Below are positions 51,026 through 59,457 of a stretch of DNA of 64,000 bases, piece after piece (positions within the stretch are counted from its first letter, which is position 1; every line of letters starts with the position of its first letter). The DNA is taken from NCBI GenBank assembly GCA_020635205.1, contig JACKAE010000002.1, forward strand, positions 124,001-188,000, in the 5' to 3' direction. This DNA comes from Ignavibacteria bacterium (GTDB lineage Bacteria > Bacteroidota > Ignavibacteria > OLB7). Made by a program: the position numbers and the translations under genes. The notes under the pieces were generated by a model. That model was not told the DNA's origin, made no database searches, and saw nothing but the letters and a program-made list of their open reading frames with translations.

Positions 51026-51400
51026 ATGAAACATTCCGAACGGTTCCTGAAGGTTGTCGACGACGCTCGCTCTCGTATTCGGGAGATCACTCCAGAGGAC
51101 GTTCTGGAGCGTCTCGGGTCGGAGGAGAATATCCTTCTGGTAGATGTTCGTGAGGAAAGTGAGTGGAGCGAAGGGCATATCGATGGGGCAATTCACATCG
51201 GCAAGGGGGTGATTGAGCGGGATATTGAAAAGCATGTAGAGGCGATAGATCGAGAGATCATTCTCTACTGTGGTGGCGGATATCGTTCGGCTCTGGCTGC
51301 CGACAACCTTCAACAGATGGGCTACACCAATGTAGCCTCAATGTTAGAAGGGTGGCGAGGGTGGAAGGAACGGGGGTATCCAATTCAAAATTCCAATTGA
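51026..51400 (+). CDS. Rhodanese-domain sulfurtransferase-like protein
   Basis: 124 residues from ATG 51026; the TTG at 51008 is a weaker alternative. A single rhodanese domain: EENILLVDVREESEWSEGHI, DGAIHIGKGVIERDIE and the active loop ILYCGGGYRSALAADNLQQM with Cys in CGGGYR. The loop length matches phosphatase-like or sulfur-carrying rhodaneses. It may transfer sulfane sulfur; the partner is unknown. The gene is alone. Confidence 0.92.
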   Translation: MKHSERFLKVVDDARSRIREITPEDVLERLGSEENILLVDVREESEWSEGHIDGAIHIGKGVIERDIEKHVEAIDREIILYCGGGYRSALAADNLQQMGYTNVASMLEGWRGWKERGYPIQNSN

Positions 51401-51668
51401 AAAATTCAAAAAGAGGGAAGAGGGAGTTTGCTGACAGGCCTAAGGAGTCGGTTGGCAGATAGCAGTGAGGAGAGGATGAGGGGCTACACTTGTAGTTGAG
51501 GGGGCAGATTCCGTTGTCGCGGCACGGATGAGACATGAACCGAAAATCAGATACCAACATAACACATAAAGAAGAGAGAGGGGGAAGAGCAGAAGATCAG
51601 CCTTGGAACACAAGTGGCTTCAGTGCTTCCCTCTTTTAATGTTTAATTTCGAACTTTGAATTTCTCGC
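51401..51668. other. Intergenic region between the rhodanese and ndk genes
   Basis: 268 bases with AATTCAAAA words right after the rhodanese stop and TTTAATTTCGAACTTTG just before ndk. No promoter box is clear. Otherwise nothing is seen. Confidence 0.5.
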
Positions 51669-52085
51669 ATGGAAAGAACACTTTGCATTATCAAACCGGA
51701 TGCTGTCCGGAAAAACGTTGTCGGTGAAATTGTCGCCATGATTACGGAGAAGGGATTCAACATCCTCGGCATGAAAATGATGCGGCTTTCGTCGGCAGAT
51801 GCTGGTGAGTTTTACGCGATCCACAAGGAGCGTCCGTTCTACGGTGATCTCGTTGAGTTTATGACCAGTGGAAAGGTGGTAGTAATTGCCTTAGAGAAAG
51901 AGAATGCAGTTGCAGACTACCGCACGTTGATCGGTGCAACTGACCCGGCTGAAGCAGAGGAGGGAACGATTCGGAAGCGTTTTGCTTCGAGTAAAGGGGA
52001 GAATGCGGCACATGGCTCAGACTCTGTAGAGAATGGTCGCAACGAAGTTGCCTTCTTCTTTGCTGAACGTGAACTAATAGGGTGA
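51669..52085 (+). CDS. ndk: Nucleoside diphosphate kinase
   Basis: 138 residues, normal size. ERTLCIIKPDAVRKNVVGEI opens the fold and the catalytic His is in ENAAHGSDSVENGRNEVAFF near residue 115. Balances NTP and dNTP pools by moving the terminal phosphate. ATG 51669; no close partner gene. It is followed by a 591-base repeat-rich stretch. Confidence 0.97.
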   Translation: MERTLCIIKPDAVRKNVVGEIVAMITEKGFNILGMKMMRLSSADAGEFYAIHKERPFYGDLVEFMTSGKVVVIALEKENAVADYRTLIGATDPAEAEEGTIRKRFASSKGENAAHGSDSVENGRNEVAFFFAERELIG

Positions 52086-52676
52086 CGGGGAAGTCAAAAT
52101 TCAAAAGTAAAAATTCAAAAATGAGGGAAATAGTGGGAGGTCTACTCTCAAATTTTTGAAGGATGCTTTTGAAAGTTTATCGGCGTTGGAGAAGAGTGCT
52201 TGAATTGCCGTGATGCTATAGAGGCGGTATGTCGGATGTGATAGTGCTCTCATTAACCCCCGGCTTCCAGTCGGGGGAATCGGTATCCTCGGTCCGACTC
52301 CCCTCTCCCGTTCTGAGAAGAGAGTATAGATCGGATCATATTTGGGAGAGAGGCTGGGTGAGGGATACCCGAGATTACCCACACGATGACTCTTTTAGGC
52401 TGGAGTTGACTATACCTGTCCAATGAGAGCCTAACGTGAGAAGGGGGGAGGGAAGTCAAAATTCAAAAGTAAAAATTCAAAAAGGAGGAGAGGGAGGCTG
52501 TCGAATTTTTGAAGGATGCTTTTGAAAATTATCTGCGATGGTGAATGATATTTGCCTTGGCATGAGGCGAATGCTTGTACAATGAGAGTCTAACGTGAGT
52601 GGGGAAAGCGGTAAAGAATTACAGATGCTAATGATGCTATTTTTGAATTTTTCATTTTGCCTTTTGAATTGATACT
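52086..52676. repeat. Duplicated A/T-rich blocks and hairpin repeats (591 bp)
   Basis: Two similar blocks (about 52090-52175 and 52450-52535) share GAAGTCAAAATTCAAAAGTA, AAAATTCAAAAA and TTTTTGAAGGATGCTTTTGA. The phrase CAATGAGAG(C/T)CTAACGTGAG occurs twice (52422 and 52579). Between them lies an inverted pair CTCCCCTCTCCC / GGGAGAGAGG (52298-52355). A GAATTTTTCATTTTGCC leader (52642-52670) precedes the next gene. No coding is seen. Confidence 0.8.
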
Positions 52677-53678
52677 ATGCGTTTACTACGAATACTTTCT
52701 ATTCCCAGTTTAATACTCTTGCTCTCCGGTACTTCCCTCCTTGCTCAGCAGGGGGGGGAGCGTCCCGGTGAGAGCGAGGAGTTCTCGTTTGGCCCTCCAC
52801 TTCGGGATAATATCCTCTTTACCTACAAGTATACCGAGCGTGTCCAGATCTGGATAGAGAATGAGAAGGGAGCAGTTACCGATTCAAGTGATCGGACTTT
52901 GACCTACTATATCACGCAGATGCAGCGTCCGGCAGATATTGGGGGGGGAGCAATCGATATTGAAGCGAACATCGACTCGATGCGGTTAGACTATCGTGGA
53001 AGGGGAGGGGATATTGATTTCAACACGCAGAACCCAGATCACGTGCGAGACTACAGCCGGATTCGCCACCCTGCCGTTCTCGTTCCATCAACACTCGTCA
53101 GTTCTGTCACGCACTTCACAATCTCTCCTTACGGAGCATTCGTTGGGATGTCGAGTCCAGCATTCGAGAGCATTCGCCAGCAGGGAGAGGATCCCCACTT
53201 AGATGACTTCACCTACAAGCGGATCGATCAGATGATTAACGAGAAATACCTCTCGACTGTCTTCCTCCCTTGGAGGAATCTTCTCCCACTCGGGCAGAAC
53301 ATAACCTACGACACGCCAATCCAGTTTCCATTTGCTGGAACACTCGATAGGATTCTTTTTGACGACAGTGTGACAGTCTCGCTCCGGCACTCGCAGGAAG
53401 ACCGTACACGCCCCTTCATGGAGTTTAAAGCATCACTCACACACCCTATAACTGAGTGGGCTACCTACGACGGCAACCCGAATCCAGTACTACTTAGTGG
53501 GGCAAAAGGGGAGATAACAGGGCGGTTAAATCTGGATCAAGATGGTGTTGTTCTCTCAGGGTTTTCTACCGCAAATGGTAAGGCCGAAGGGAGCTTTCAG
53601 GGAAAGAAAGTGAATGCTCGTATTGAACACCAGACTTTTGTTGAGATGGTGAGAATGACAAACTTCCCGGTGAACTAA
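52677..53678 (+). CDS. Secreted protein of unknown function
   Basis: 333 residues. A signal peptide (MRLLRILSIPSLILLLSGTS) is cut near LLAQQG; no lipobox. The body is beta-rich with an early block (DNILFTYKYTERVQIWIENE) reminiscent of the lipoprotein at 2815, followed by acidic stretches (GDIDFNTQNPDHVRDYSR). It has no type IX sorting domain. The leader resembles that of htpG. Function not recognised. It ends at a strong terminator. Confidence 0.7.
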   Translation: MRLLRILSIPSLILLLSGTSLLAQQGGERPGESEEFSFGPPLRDNILFTYKYTERVQIWIENEKGAVTDSSDRTLTYYITQMQRPADIGGGAIDIEANIDSMRLDYRGRGGDIDFNTQNPDHVRDYSRIRHPAVLVPSTLVSSVTHFTISPYGAFVGMSSPAFESIRQQGEDPHLDDFTYKRIDQMINEKYLSTVFLPWRNLLPLGQNITYDTPIQFPFAGTLDRILFDDSVTVSLRHSQEDRTRPFMEFKASLTHPITEWATYDGNPNPVLLSGAKGEITGRLNLDQDGVVLSGFSTANGKAEGSFQGKKVNARIEHQTFVEMVRMTNFPVN

Positions 53679-53703
53679 GCCGAATCTATAGAGAGATAAA
53701 ACT

Positions 53704-53751
53704 GGAAGCTGTGAACGGCGAAATTCTATCGTGGTTCACAGCTTCCTTTTT
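53704..53751 (+). terminator. Rho-independent terminator
   Basis: GGAAGCTGTGAAC at 53704-53716 pairs perfectly with GTTCACAGCTTCC at 53734-53746, followed by TTTTT. Confidence 0.92.
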
Positions 53752-53879
53752 GTATTGACTTTTCAGGTCTGAGCCAGTATTTTGTTCGAGCTTTAAACGC
53801 TCATCAGCAATGGTGTTGCGAGCAAGGTTATTGGTCACCAAATCTCTCTCGAGTCCATCTCTTTTACAGAAGGAACATC

Positions 53880-54665
53880 ATGAACATCTCGAAACTCTCT
53901 CTTCTCACACTTCTCACGTTGACTCTTTTCTTTGTGGGGGGATGTGAGTCCACGAACGATCCTGACGACAAGGTGGTCGATCCTGTTGATACAACGGGAC
54001 AGCAGAACAACGATACTACGAAACAGGATACACTCACTCCCTACGATACTGCAGATGTTGCCACCTACGAACTGACTATCCATAACGATTGGAGTGCGGC
54101 AACTCACCCGATGGATTTCCCCTCAGATGCTCACTTCTCATTCCTTGGAGGGGCAACACATAACAGCGACGTCTCGTTCTGGAAGCCGGGTGGAACTGTA
54201 ACTCCCGGAATGCAGGAGATGGCCGAGACCGGAAACGTGACGATTCTTGCCGACGAAGAGGTTCAGAAAGCGATTGAGGAGGGAACGGCCTACTCGAAAG
54301 TTTTCGAGAAGATCTACACGCCGGAGAAGCCAGCGATTGCTCCCGGGGTTCGCACAACAACTCTCGAGATCCACAAGAGCCATCCACTTGTGACCTTAGT
54401 AACGATGTTGGGAGCCAGTCCCGACTGGTTTGTGGGAGTCTCTGGATTGCCTTTGTTCGAGGGAGGGAAGTGGAAAGCAAGTGTTGAGGTAAATCTTCCT
54501 CTATACGACGGAGGAACCCGTGAAGGGTGGATCCCAGTGATGGGGGGGCCAGAGATTATCCCACCGAATCCAATCAGCCTTATTACCTACACACCGGGTC
54601 AAGGCTACGGTTCAGCCACCGAGCCTCACATCGTTGGCCGCATGGTCTTTAAGCGCGTACAATAG
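53880..54665 (+). CDS. Spondin-domain lipoprotein
   Basis: 261 residues. Lipoprotein signal (LTLLTLTLFFVGGCESTN), then an Asp/Thr-rich linker to ~60 and a spondin_N domain at ~60-225: TYELTIHNDWSAATHPMDFP, HFSFLGGATHNSDVSFWKPG, then GASPDWFVGVSGLPLFEGGK and LYDGGTREG. The ASPDWFVGV wording is the hallmark of the domain. These are surface-exposed, perhaps for binding or adhesion; no enzymatic role is known. The gene is alone. Its start is ATG 53880, 129 bases after the terminator, with no clear RBS. Confidence 0.88.
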   Translation: MNISKLSLLTLLTLTLFFVGGCESTNDPDDKVVDPVDTTGQQNNDTTKQDTLTPYDTADVATYELTIHNDWSAATHPMDFPSDAHFSFLGGATHNSDVSFWKPGGTVTPGMQEMAETGNVTILADEEVQKAIEEGTAYSKVFEKIYTPEKPAIAPGVRTTTLEIHKSHPLVTLVTMLGASPDWFVGVSGLPLFEGGKWKASVEVNLPLYDGGTREGWIPVMGGPEIIPPNPISLITYTPGQGYGSATEPHIVGRMVFKRVQ

Positions 54666-54689
54666 AAAAGATGTTCAAAGGTCGCGTTT

Positions 54690-55010
54690 CATATTTCGAA
54701 CGGGAAACGGCTAAAAGCCGTTCGGCAGTCAGGGCTTCATGAAAGCACCCCGATGAATCGGGGTGTTAATGGGAAATGTCCAAAGGTCGTGTTTCATATT
54801 AACACCTCGATTCATCGAGGTGGCAAGATTGACCGAACTGGTTAAGTCGTTTCTAACGACTTGCGAACGGGAAACGGCTAAAAGCCGTTTGGTAGTCAGG
54901 GCTTCACGAAAGCACCCCGATGAATCGGGGTGTTAACGCGAGATGTACACCTTGGCTTCCTCCAATTAACCCCTCGATTCATCGAGGTGTTGGTAGTCCT
55001 GCAGTCCTGT
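54690..55010. repeat. Palindrome-rich repeat block
   Basis: Contains AAACGGCT-AA-AAGCCGTT (54704, 54870), CACCCCGAT-GA-ATCGGGGTG (54750, 54914), AACACCTCGAT-TC-ATCGAGGTG (54800) and AAGTCGTTTC-TAACGACTT (54844). Parts are directly repeated (GGTCG(C/T)GTTTCATATT and CAGTCAGGGCTTCA each appear twice). The same palindromes lie at 10766-10832 and 24593-24656. Non-coding. Confidence 0.85.
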
Positions 55011-55021
55011 TTCTAACAACG

Positions 55022-56278
55022 TCAGCGATTCACTGCCACCTTCCCATTCTTCACGACCATCTCCACTTGGTTGACTCCGTAGTGGTAGACGATGTCGGGA
55101 TAGTCGGGAACAGCGAAGAGAGTTAGGTCAGCTTTCATGCCGGGGGCTATCTGGCCAATCTGGTCTGACCTGTCGAGTGCGGCAGCACCATTCAGCGTGG
55201 CCGCGGTGATGCTCTCCTCAATTGTCATCCGCATCCCCATGCAGGCGAGTGCTAAGGTCATCCCCATGTTCTCACACATGTTAGTGCCGGGATTGCAGTC
55301 GGTAGCGAGTGCAACAGGTAGACCTGCTTCGATAAGTTTCCGGGCTGGAGCGTAGGGAAGATTCAAGTAGAAAGCCGTGCCGGGGAGTAGCGTTGCAATC
55401 ACTCCCCCTTCCTTCATGTCGGCAATCCCTTCCTCTGAAATCATTAGCAGATGATCTGCCGAAACTGCCTTCACACGCGAAGCCATCGAGGCGGCACTCA
55501 CGTCAGCCAGTTCGTCGGCGTGGACGCGAACCTTCATCCCATGTTCTTTTGCTGCGGCAAATATCTGTTCGGTTTCCTCTACCGTAAAATATCCTTCGTC
55601 TGTGAAGACATCGCAGTACTCAGCTAAACCTCGTTGGGCAACTTCTGGAATCATCTCCTCGATCACCAATCGAACATATCCCGCTCGGTCGTTGGCAAAC
55701 TCAGGTGGGAATGCGTGTGCCCCTAAAAAGGTCGACACAAGGGTTGGCTCTTCCTCTCGGTTGAGTACGCGGATTGCTTCCAGCAGCTTTATTTCGCTCT
55801 CCGTGTCGAGGCCATACCCACTCTTTACCTCGATAGTTGTTGTGCCGTGGGCAAAGGCACTTTGCACTAAAGGACGGCACTTCTCCACAATCTCTTCGAG
55901 CGAAGCCTCGCGAACCGACCGCATAGTACTTCTGATTCCGCCTCCAGCTTCGTAGATCTCTTGGTACGTTGCTCCACGCAGGCGCATGGCGAATTCGTTC
56001 GATCTATTTCCAGCAAACACAAGGTGTGTGTGCGAGTCGACAAAGCCGGGGAGGAGAGTCTTCCCGGAACAGTCAATTCGCTCAGCAGTAGGATATTTCT
56101 CCTCGAGCATTGCAGAGCTCCCGACTTCGAGAATTGTATCTCCCTCGATAGCCACGGCGGCGTTTCGGAGGAGAGTAATTTCTCCCATCTCCTTACCACA
56201 GGCTCGGGGAGGCTCACGATGTTTCGTGCTCGAAGGTTTCGGGGTTACCAACGTTCCAATTCGTTCAAGCAATAGCAT
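55022..56278 (-). CDS. hutI: Imidazolonepropionase
   Basis: 418 residues from ATG 56278; the frame is open nine residues further. Amidohydrolase with the metal motif FVDSHTHLVFAGNR at ~60-75, GGGIRSTMRSVREASLEEIV, KSGYGLDTESEIKLLEAIR and HADELADVSAASM; ATDCNPGTNMCENMGMTLAL closes it. Third step of histidine breakdown; the other hut genes are not in the window. The start overlaps the 3' end of the PfkB-family gene by 14 bases, so the two are one unit, an uncommon neighbour for hutI. Confidence 0.95.
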   Translation of the reverse strand: MLLLERIGTLVTPKPSSTKHREPPRACGKEMGEITLLRNAAVAIEGDTILEVGSSAMLEEKYPTAERIDCSGKTLLPGFVDSHTHLVFAGNRSNEFAMRLRGATYQEIYEAGGGIRSTMRSVREASLEEIVEKCRPLVQSAFAHGTTTIEVKSGYGLDTESEIKLLEAIRVLNREEEPTLVSTFLGAHAFPPEFANDRAGYVRLVIEEMIPEVAQRGLAEYCDVFTDEGYFTVEETEQIFAAAKEHGMKVRVHADELADVSAASMASRVKAVSADHLLMISEEGIADMKEGGVIATLLPGTAFYLNLPYAPARKLIEAGLPVALATDCNPGTNMCENMGMTLALACMGMRMTIEESITAATLNGAAALDRSDQIGQIAPGMKADLTLFAVPDYPDIVYHYGVNQVEMVVKNGKVAVNR

Positions 56279-57206
56279 TGCGAACCGGCTCCTCATCAAG
56301 TTCAAAGTGGGAAAGATTGCGGAAGGCTTGAACTCGTTCAGTGATCTGCTCTTGGCTGAGGTTCAGTAGTGCCTTCACAGAGAATTCTTCAACGCAGAAA
56401 CTTGCCAGTGCGCTGCCGTAAACAACTGCGCTACGAAGTGTTTTGGGTGTCACTTCTCCATGCTTGGCGAGGTAACCAACAAAACCACCCGCAAACGTAT
56501 CTCCCGCTCCAGTCGGATCGAACACTTCTTCCAAAGGCCAAGCAGGTGCGCTGAAGACTTCATCCTCAACAAAGAGAAGAGCACCATGTTCCCCTTTCTT
56601 GATGATGAGTGTTTGTGGCCCCATTGCACGAATCTTTCGAGCAGCGCGGATCAAACTCGGATCGTCAGCAAGTTCCCGAGCTTCGCTGTCGTTGATAATC
56701 AGGCAGTCGACGCGGCCAAGAGCCTCTCGTAATTTCTCCGGTGTGCTCTCAATCCAGAAATTCATTGTATCGCAGATAGTGAAGAGAGGGTTCTCCACTT
56801 GGTCGAGTACCGAAAGTTGAATTGCCGGATCCAGATTGCCGAGGCATACGAAGCGAACGTCGTTCATTTGTGCTGGAACCTTCGGATCGAATTCCAGCAA
56901 CACATTCAGTTGTGTGTCGAGCGTGTCGCGTGTGTTCAGGTCGTGGTGATACCGTCCACTCCAACGGAACGTCTTGCCCCCCTCCCGTTTCTCCACACCA
57001 GTAGTGTCGATATTTCGGTCGTGCAACAACTGCAAATCGCTCTCCTCATAATCATCCCCAATAATGCTCACAACGCCGATGTTCTGGCTTAGATAGCTCG
57101 CTGCTAACGCAATGTAGTTTGCCGATCCGCCGAGTGCATTCTCAGCTTTGCCAAAAGGTGTTTCAATAGAGTCGTAGGCAAGTGTGCCGATAACAAGTAT
57201 GCTCAT
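56265..57206 (-). CDS. PfkB-family carbohydrate/nucleoside kinase
   Basis: 313 residues of the ribokinase (PfkB) fold. GGSANYIALAASYLSQNIGV is the first signature and DPTGAGDTFAGGFVGYLAKH at ~252-271 the second, with the catalytic Asp in GAGD. FRWSGRYHHDLNTRDTLDTQ lies between. The substrate is not clear; it could be a sugar or nucleoside. TACCTTTG (57241-57248 on the minus strand) fits a Bacteroidota -7 box and lies 35 bases ahead of the ATG, making a good start. Confidence 0.92.
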   Translation of the reverse strand: MSILVIGTLAYDSIETPFGKAENALGGSANYIALAASYLSQNIGVVSIIGDDYEESDLQLLHDRNIDTTGVEKREGGKTFRWSGRYHHDLNTRDTLDTQLNVLLEFDPKVPAQMNDVRFVCLGNLDPAIQLSVLDQVENPLFTICDTMNFWIESTPEKLREALGRVDCLIINDSEARELADDPSLIRAARKIRAMGPQTLIIKKGEHGALLFVEDEVFSAPAWPLEEVFDPTGAGDTFAGGFVGYLAKHGEVTPKTLRSAVVYGSALASFCVEEFSVKALLNLSQEQITERVQAFRNLSHFELDEEPVRNAIA

Positions 57207-57240
57207 GATTGTTCTTTCTGTGAAAAGTAGAAGAAAACTC

Positions 57241-57248
57241 CAAAGGTA
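57241..57248 (-). promoter_or_regulatory. Bacteroidota-type -7 box for the pfkB-hutI unit
   Basis: Minus-strand TACCTTTG about 35 bases before the ATG at 57206. A loose TTTTTC lies upstream in place of the -33 TTTG. Confidence 0.45.
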
Positions 57249-57381
57249 CGACGAAGTTTGAAAAATTGCGGATTGCTATTTGCAGATTGCTGGTGGAAGT
57301 CGAAATCTCAAATCCGAAATCAACAATGCCAAATCTCCTATATTCCACTTTCAACATCAGCGAATAACTCAATTTCCGATC

Positions 57382-58233
57382 ATGCGCTCGTTGCTTCTTA
57401 TTCTTTTCGTTCTCTCGCTCACCCTCCTTTCTTGCAAGGGTGAGGGGGCATCCTCAGATAGTAATGCGAAGGGGGTGGCCGATTCAAGCGCGATCGAACC
57501 TGCTATCACTACCAGCTATGGAGTGGTTGATGTTGTGGGTGGAGGGACAATTCGTGGAAGCATTATGGTTGAAGGGAAGTCTCCTTCGCTTCCCGGATTC
57601 GAGATTACAGCCAACGAAGATATTTGTGCCGGTGCTGCCGACAATAACCGGCTTGAAGTTGGAGGGGGAGGAGGGATTGCAGGAGCTGTTGTTCGACTGG
57701 TAAACGTGGAGAGTGGTAAGTCTTGGCCGGCACTGACACCAGAGGATTTAACGGTCGATCAACTCGGTTGCCGATACGTACCCCACATACTGGCGGTTCC
57801 GGTCGGTTCCGAAGTTCTCTTTACAAACAGCGATCCTACAGCCCACAACGTCCGGGTAGAAGATACGACCGAGAAGATTTTGATGAATGTAGCGCAGCCG
57901 AAGCAGGGCGACCGAAACATGTTTACGGTAGAGAGTGCTGGACCTCACTCTATTGGTTGCGACTACCATCCTTGGATGAACGCCTACGTCTTCGGCGTAG
58001 AGAATCCCTACTATGCCGTAACGAAGGATGATGGAACGTTTGAGCTTACCAATGTCCCTCCCGGAGAGTATGAGATTCGGGTATGGCTGAACGGACTGAA
58101 GCCAATACCGAAGAAAGATAATCGGGGTTCGTTAATCAGGTATCGTTTTACCGAGCCGTATCAAATCACCCGAAAGGGGACTCTCGACCCTGCAGGAACA
58201 GTTGAAGAGTTGTTTGCTATTCGTGTAGAATAA
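57382..58233 (+). CDS. Cupredoxin-like lipoprotein with carboxypeptidase-regulatory-like end
   Basis: 283 residues from ATG 57382; the frame is open further up but MRSLLLILFVLSLTLLSCKG is a clear lipoprotein signal. A Gly/Ser/Ala linker leads to a plastocyanin-like domain at ~140-215: VPVGSEVLFTNSDPTAHNVR with the first His, then HSIGCDYHPWMNAYVFGVE with Cys, His and Met in the type I copper order. The end (DDGTFELTNVPPGEYEIRVW) is a regulatory-like beta domain. Probably a periplasmic or surface electron carrier or copper-binding protein. Partner unknown. Confidence 0.82.
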   Translation: MRSLLLILFVLSLTLLSCKGEGASSDSNAKGVADSSAIEPAITTSYGVVDVVGGGTIRGSIMVEGKSPSLPGFEITANEDICAGAADNNRLEVGGGGGIAGAVVRLVNVESGKSWPALTPEDLTVDQLGCRYVPHILAVPVGSEVLFTNSDPTAHNVRVEDTTEKILMNVAQPKQGDRNMFTVESAGPHSIGCDYHPWMNAYVFGVENPYYAVTKDDGTFELTNVPPGEYEIRVWLNGLKPIPKKDNRGSLIRYRFTEPYQITRKGTLDPAGTVEELFAIRVE

Positions 58234-58422
58234 TCTGATCTCTTCCTTCTATTAGAGTATCCGTTATTGCATTAGAAGTGGTCTGCTCTATAGAGAAGAC
58301 ATATAAAGTATGCTATAGGAACAGTAGACTCTTGGTGGAGCTTCTTTTACAGTCAATTCCTCAACACCTCAGGTACATATTTATATCTGAACTGCCAACT
58401 CTACAATCAGAGAGTGACCGAT

Positions 58423-58430
58423 TATCTTTG
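58423..58430 (+). promoter_or_regulatory. Bacteroidota-type -7 box (TATCTTTG)
   Basis: TATCTTTG lies 20 bases before the GTG start at 58451, so the leader is short. No -33 TTTG is clear. Confidence 0.45.
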
Positions 58431-58450
58431 CAGAAAAATGGAGAGAAGTC

Positions 58451-58996
58451 GTGCGAAAACTGCTGCTAAATCTTGCCGTTAGTCTCGACGGATTAATTGA
58501 AGGTCCAAACGGAGAGTACGATTGGTGTTTCACCGATCAGGACTACGGTATGGCGGAATTCTTCAATCGGATTGACGCTCTGTTCATCGGCAGAAAATCG
58601 TATGAGATGATGCTCGGTATGGGAGGGGATAGCGTAGAAATACCTGGAATGCCAAAGCTGACCGAGTATGTATTCTCGAATAGCCTTGAAGAGGTGAATG
58701 CGAATGCCATTCTTGTCTCGGGAGATATTGTCTCGCAAGTGGAGAAGATCAAAGGAGAAGAGGGAAAAGACATTTGGCTTTTCGGCGGTGCAGACCTAAC
58801 AGAAGCGTTGATGAATGCTGGTCTTGTCGACGAACTGTCGCTGGCAGTTCACCCGATTGTGCTCGGAGCGGGGAAGCCACTCTTCGCCGGGGTGAACCGG
58901 AGAGTTCACCTTGATTTGATTAACTCGAAACCCTGGTCGAGTGGATTGGTGACACTCAACTATAGAGTTAGGGGGGAATTCAAAAGGCAAAATTAA
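58451..58996 (+). CDS. Dihydrofolate reductase / RibD-C family protein
   Basis: 181 residues with the RibD C-terminal fold: RKLLLNLAVSLDGLIEGPNG, EYDWCFTDQDYG, then IDALFIGRKSYEMM, KDIWLFGGADLTEALMNAGL and VDELSLAVHPIVLGAGKPLF. These small enzymes bind NADPH; many act on unknown pteridine-like or other substrates, so the exact reaction is open. GTG start, with AGAGAAGTC just ahead. It converges on the minisatellite and the ASPIC gene. Confidence 0.92.
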   Translation: MRKLLLNLAVSLDGLIEGPNGEYDWCFTDQDYGMAEFFNRIDALFIGRKSYEMMLGMGGDSVEIPGMPKLTEYVFSNSLEEVNANAILVSGDIVSQVEKIKGEEGKDIWLFGGADLTEALMNAGLVDELSLAVHPIVLGAGKPLFAGVNRRVHLDLINSKPWSSGLVTLNYRVRGEFKRQN

Positions 58997-59138
58997 AAAT
59001 TCAAAAGAACAATGAGAGGTAGATCAGATTGACAGACCGTGCTCTCGGTAGTGTTGAACCCTCACCTTTCAGAACATCCAGAGCAAGGGGCTATTTTCCT
59101 ATAGCACGGTTCTGTGCCTCTCCTATTAGGATGGACGC

Positions 59139-59441
59139 ACTCATGCACTCCCACACTCATGCACTCCCACACTCATGCACTCCCACACTCATGCACTCCC
59201 ACACTCATGCACTCCCACACTCATGCACTCCCACACTCATGCACTCCCACACTCATGCACTCCCACACTCATGCACTCCCACACCATGCACTCCCACACT
59301 CATGCACTCCCACACTCATGCACTCCCACACTCATGCACTCCCACACTCATGCACTCCCACACTCATGCACTCCCACACTCATGCACTCCCACACTCATG
59401 CACTCCCACACTCATGCACTCCCACACTCATGCACTCCCAC
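59139..59441. repeat. 19-copy 16-bp minisatellite
   Basis: Unit ACTCATGCACTCCCAC repeated 19 times with one unit shortened by one base (59283). All three plus-strand frames stay open because the unit lacks stops, but the resulting His/Ser/Thr/Pro peptides change with frame and have no start signal, so it is taken as non-coding. It lies between the converging genes at 58451 and 59458. Confidence 0.97.
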
Positions 59442-59457
59442 ACTCTCATACTGAACC

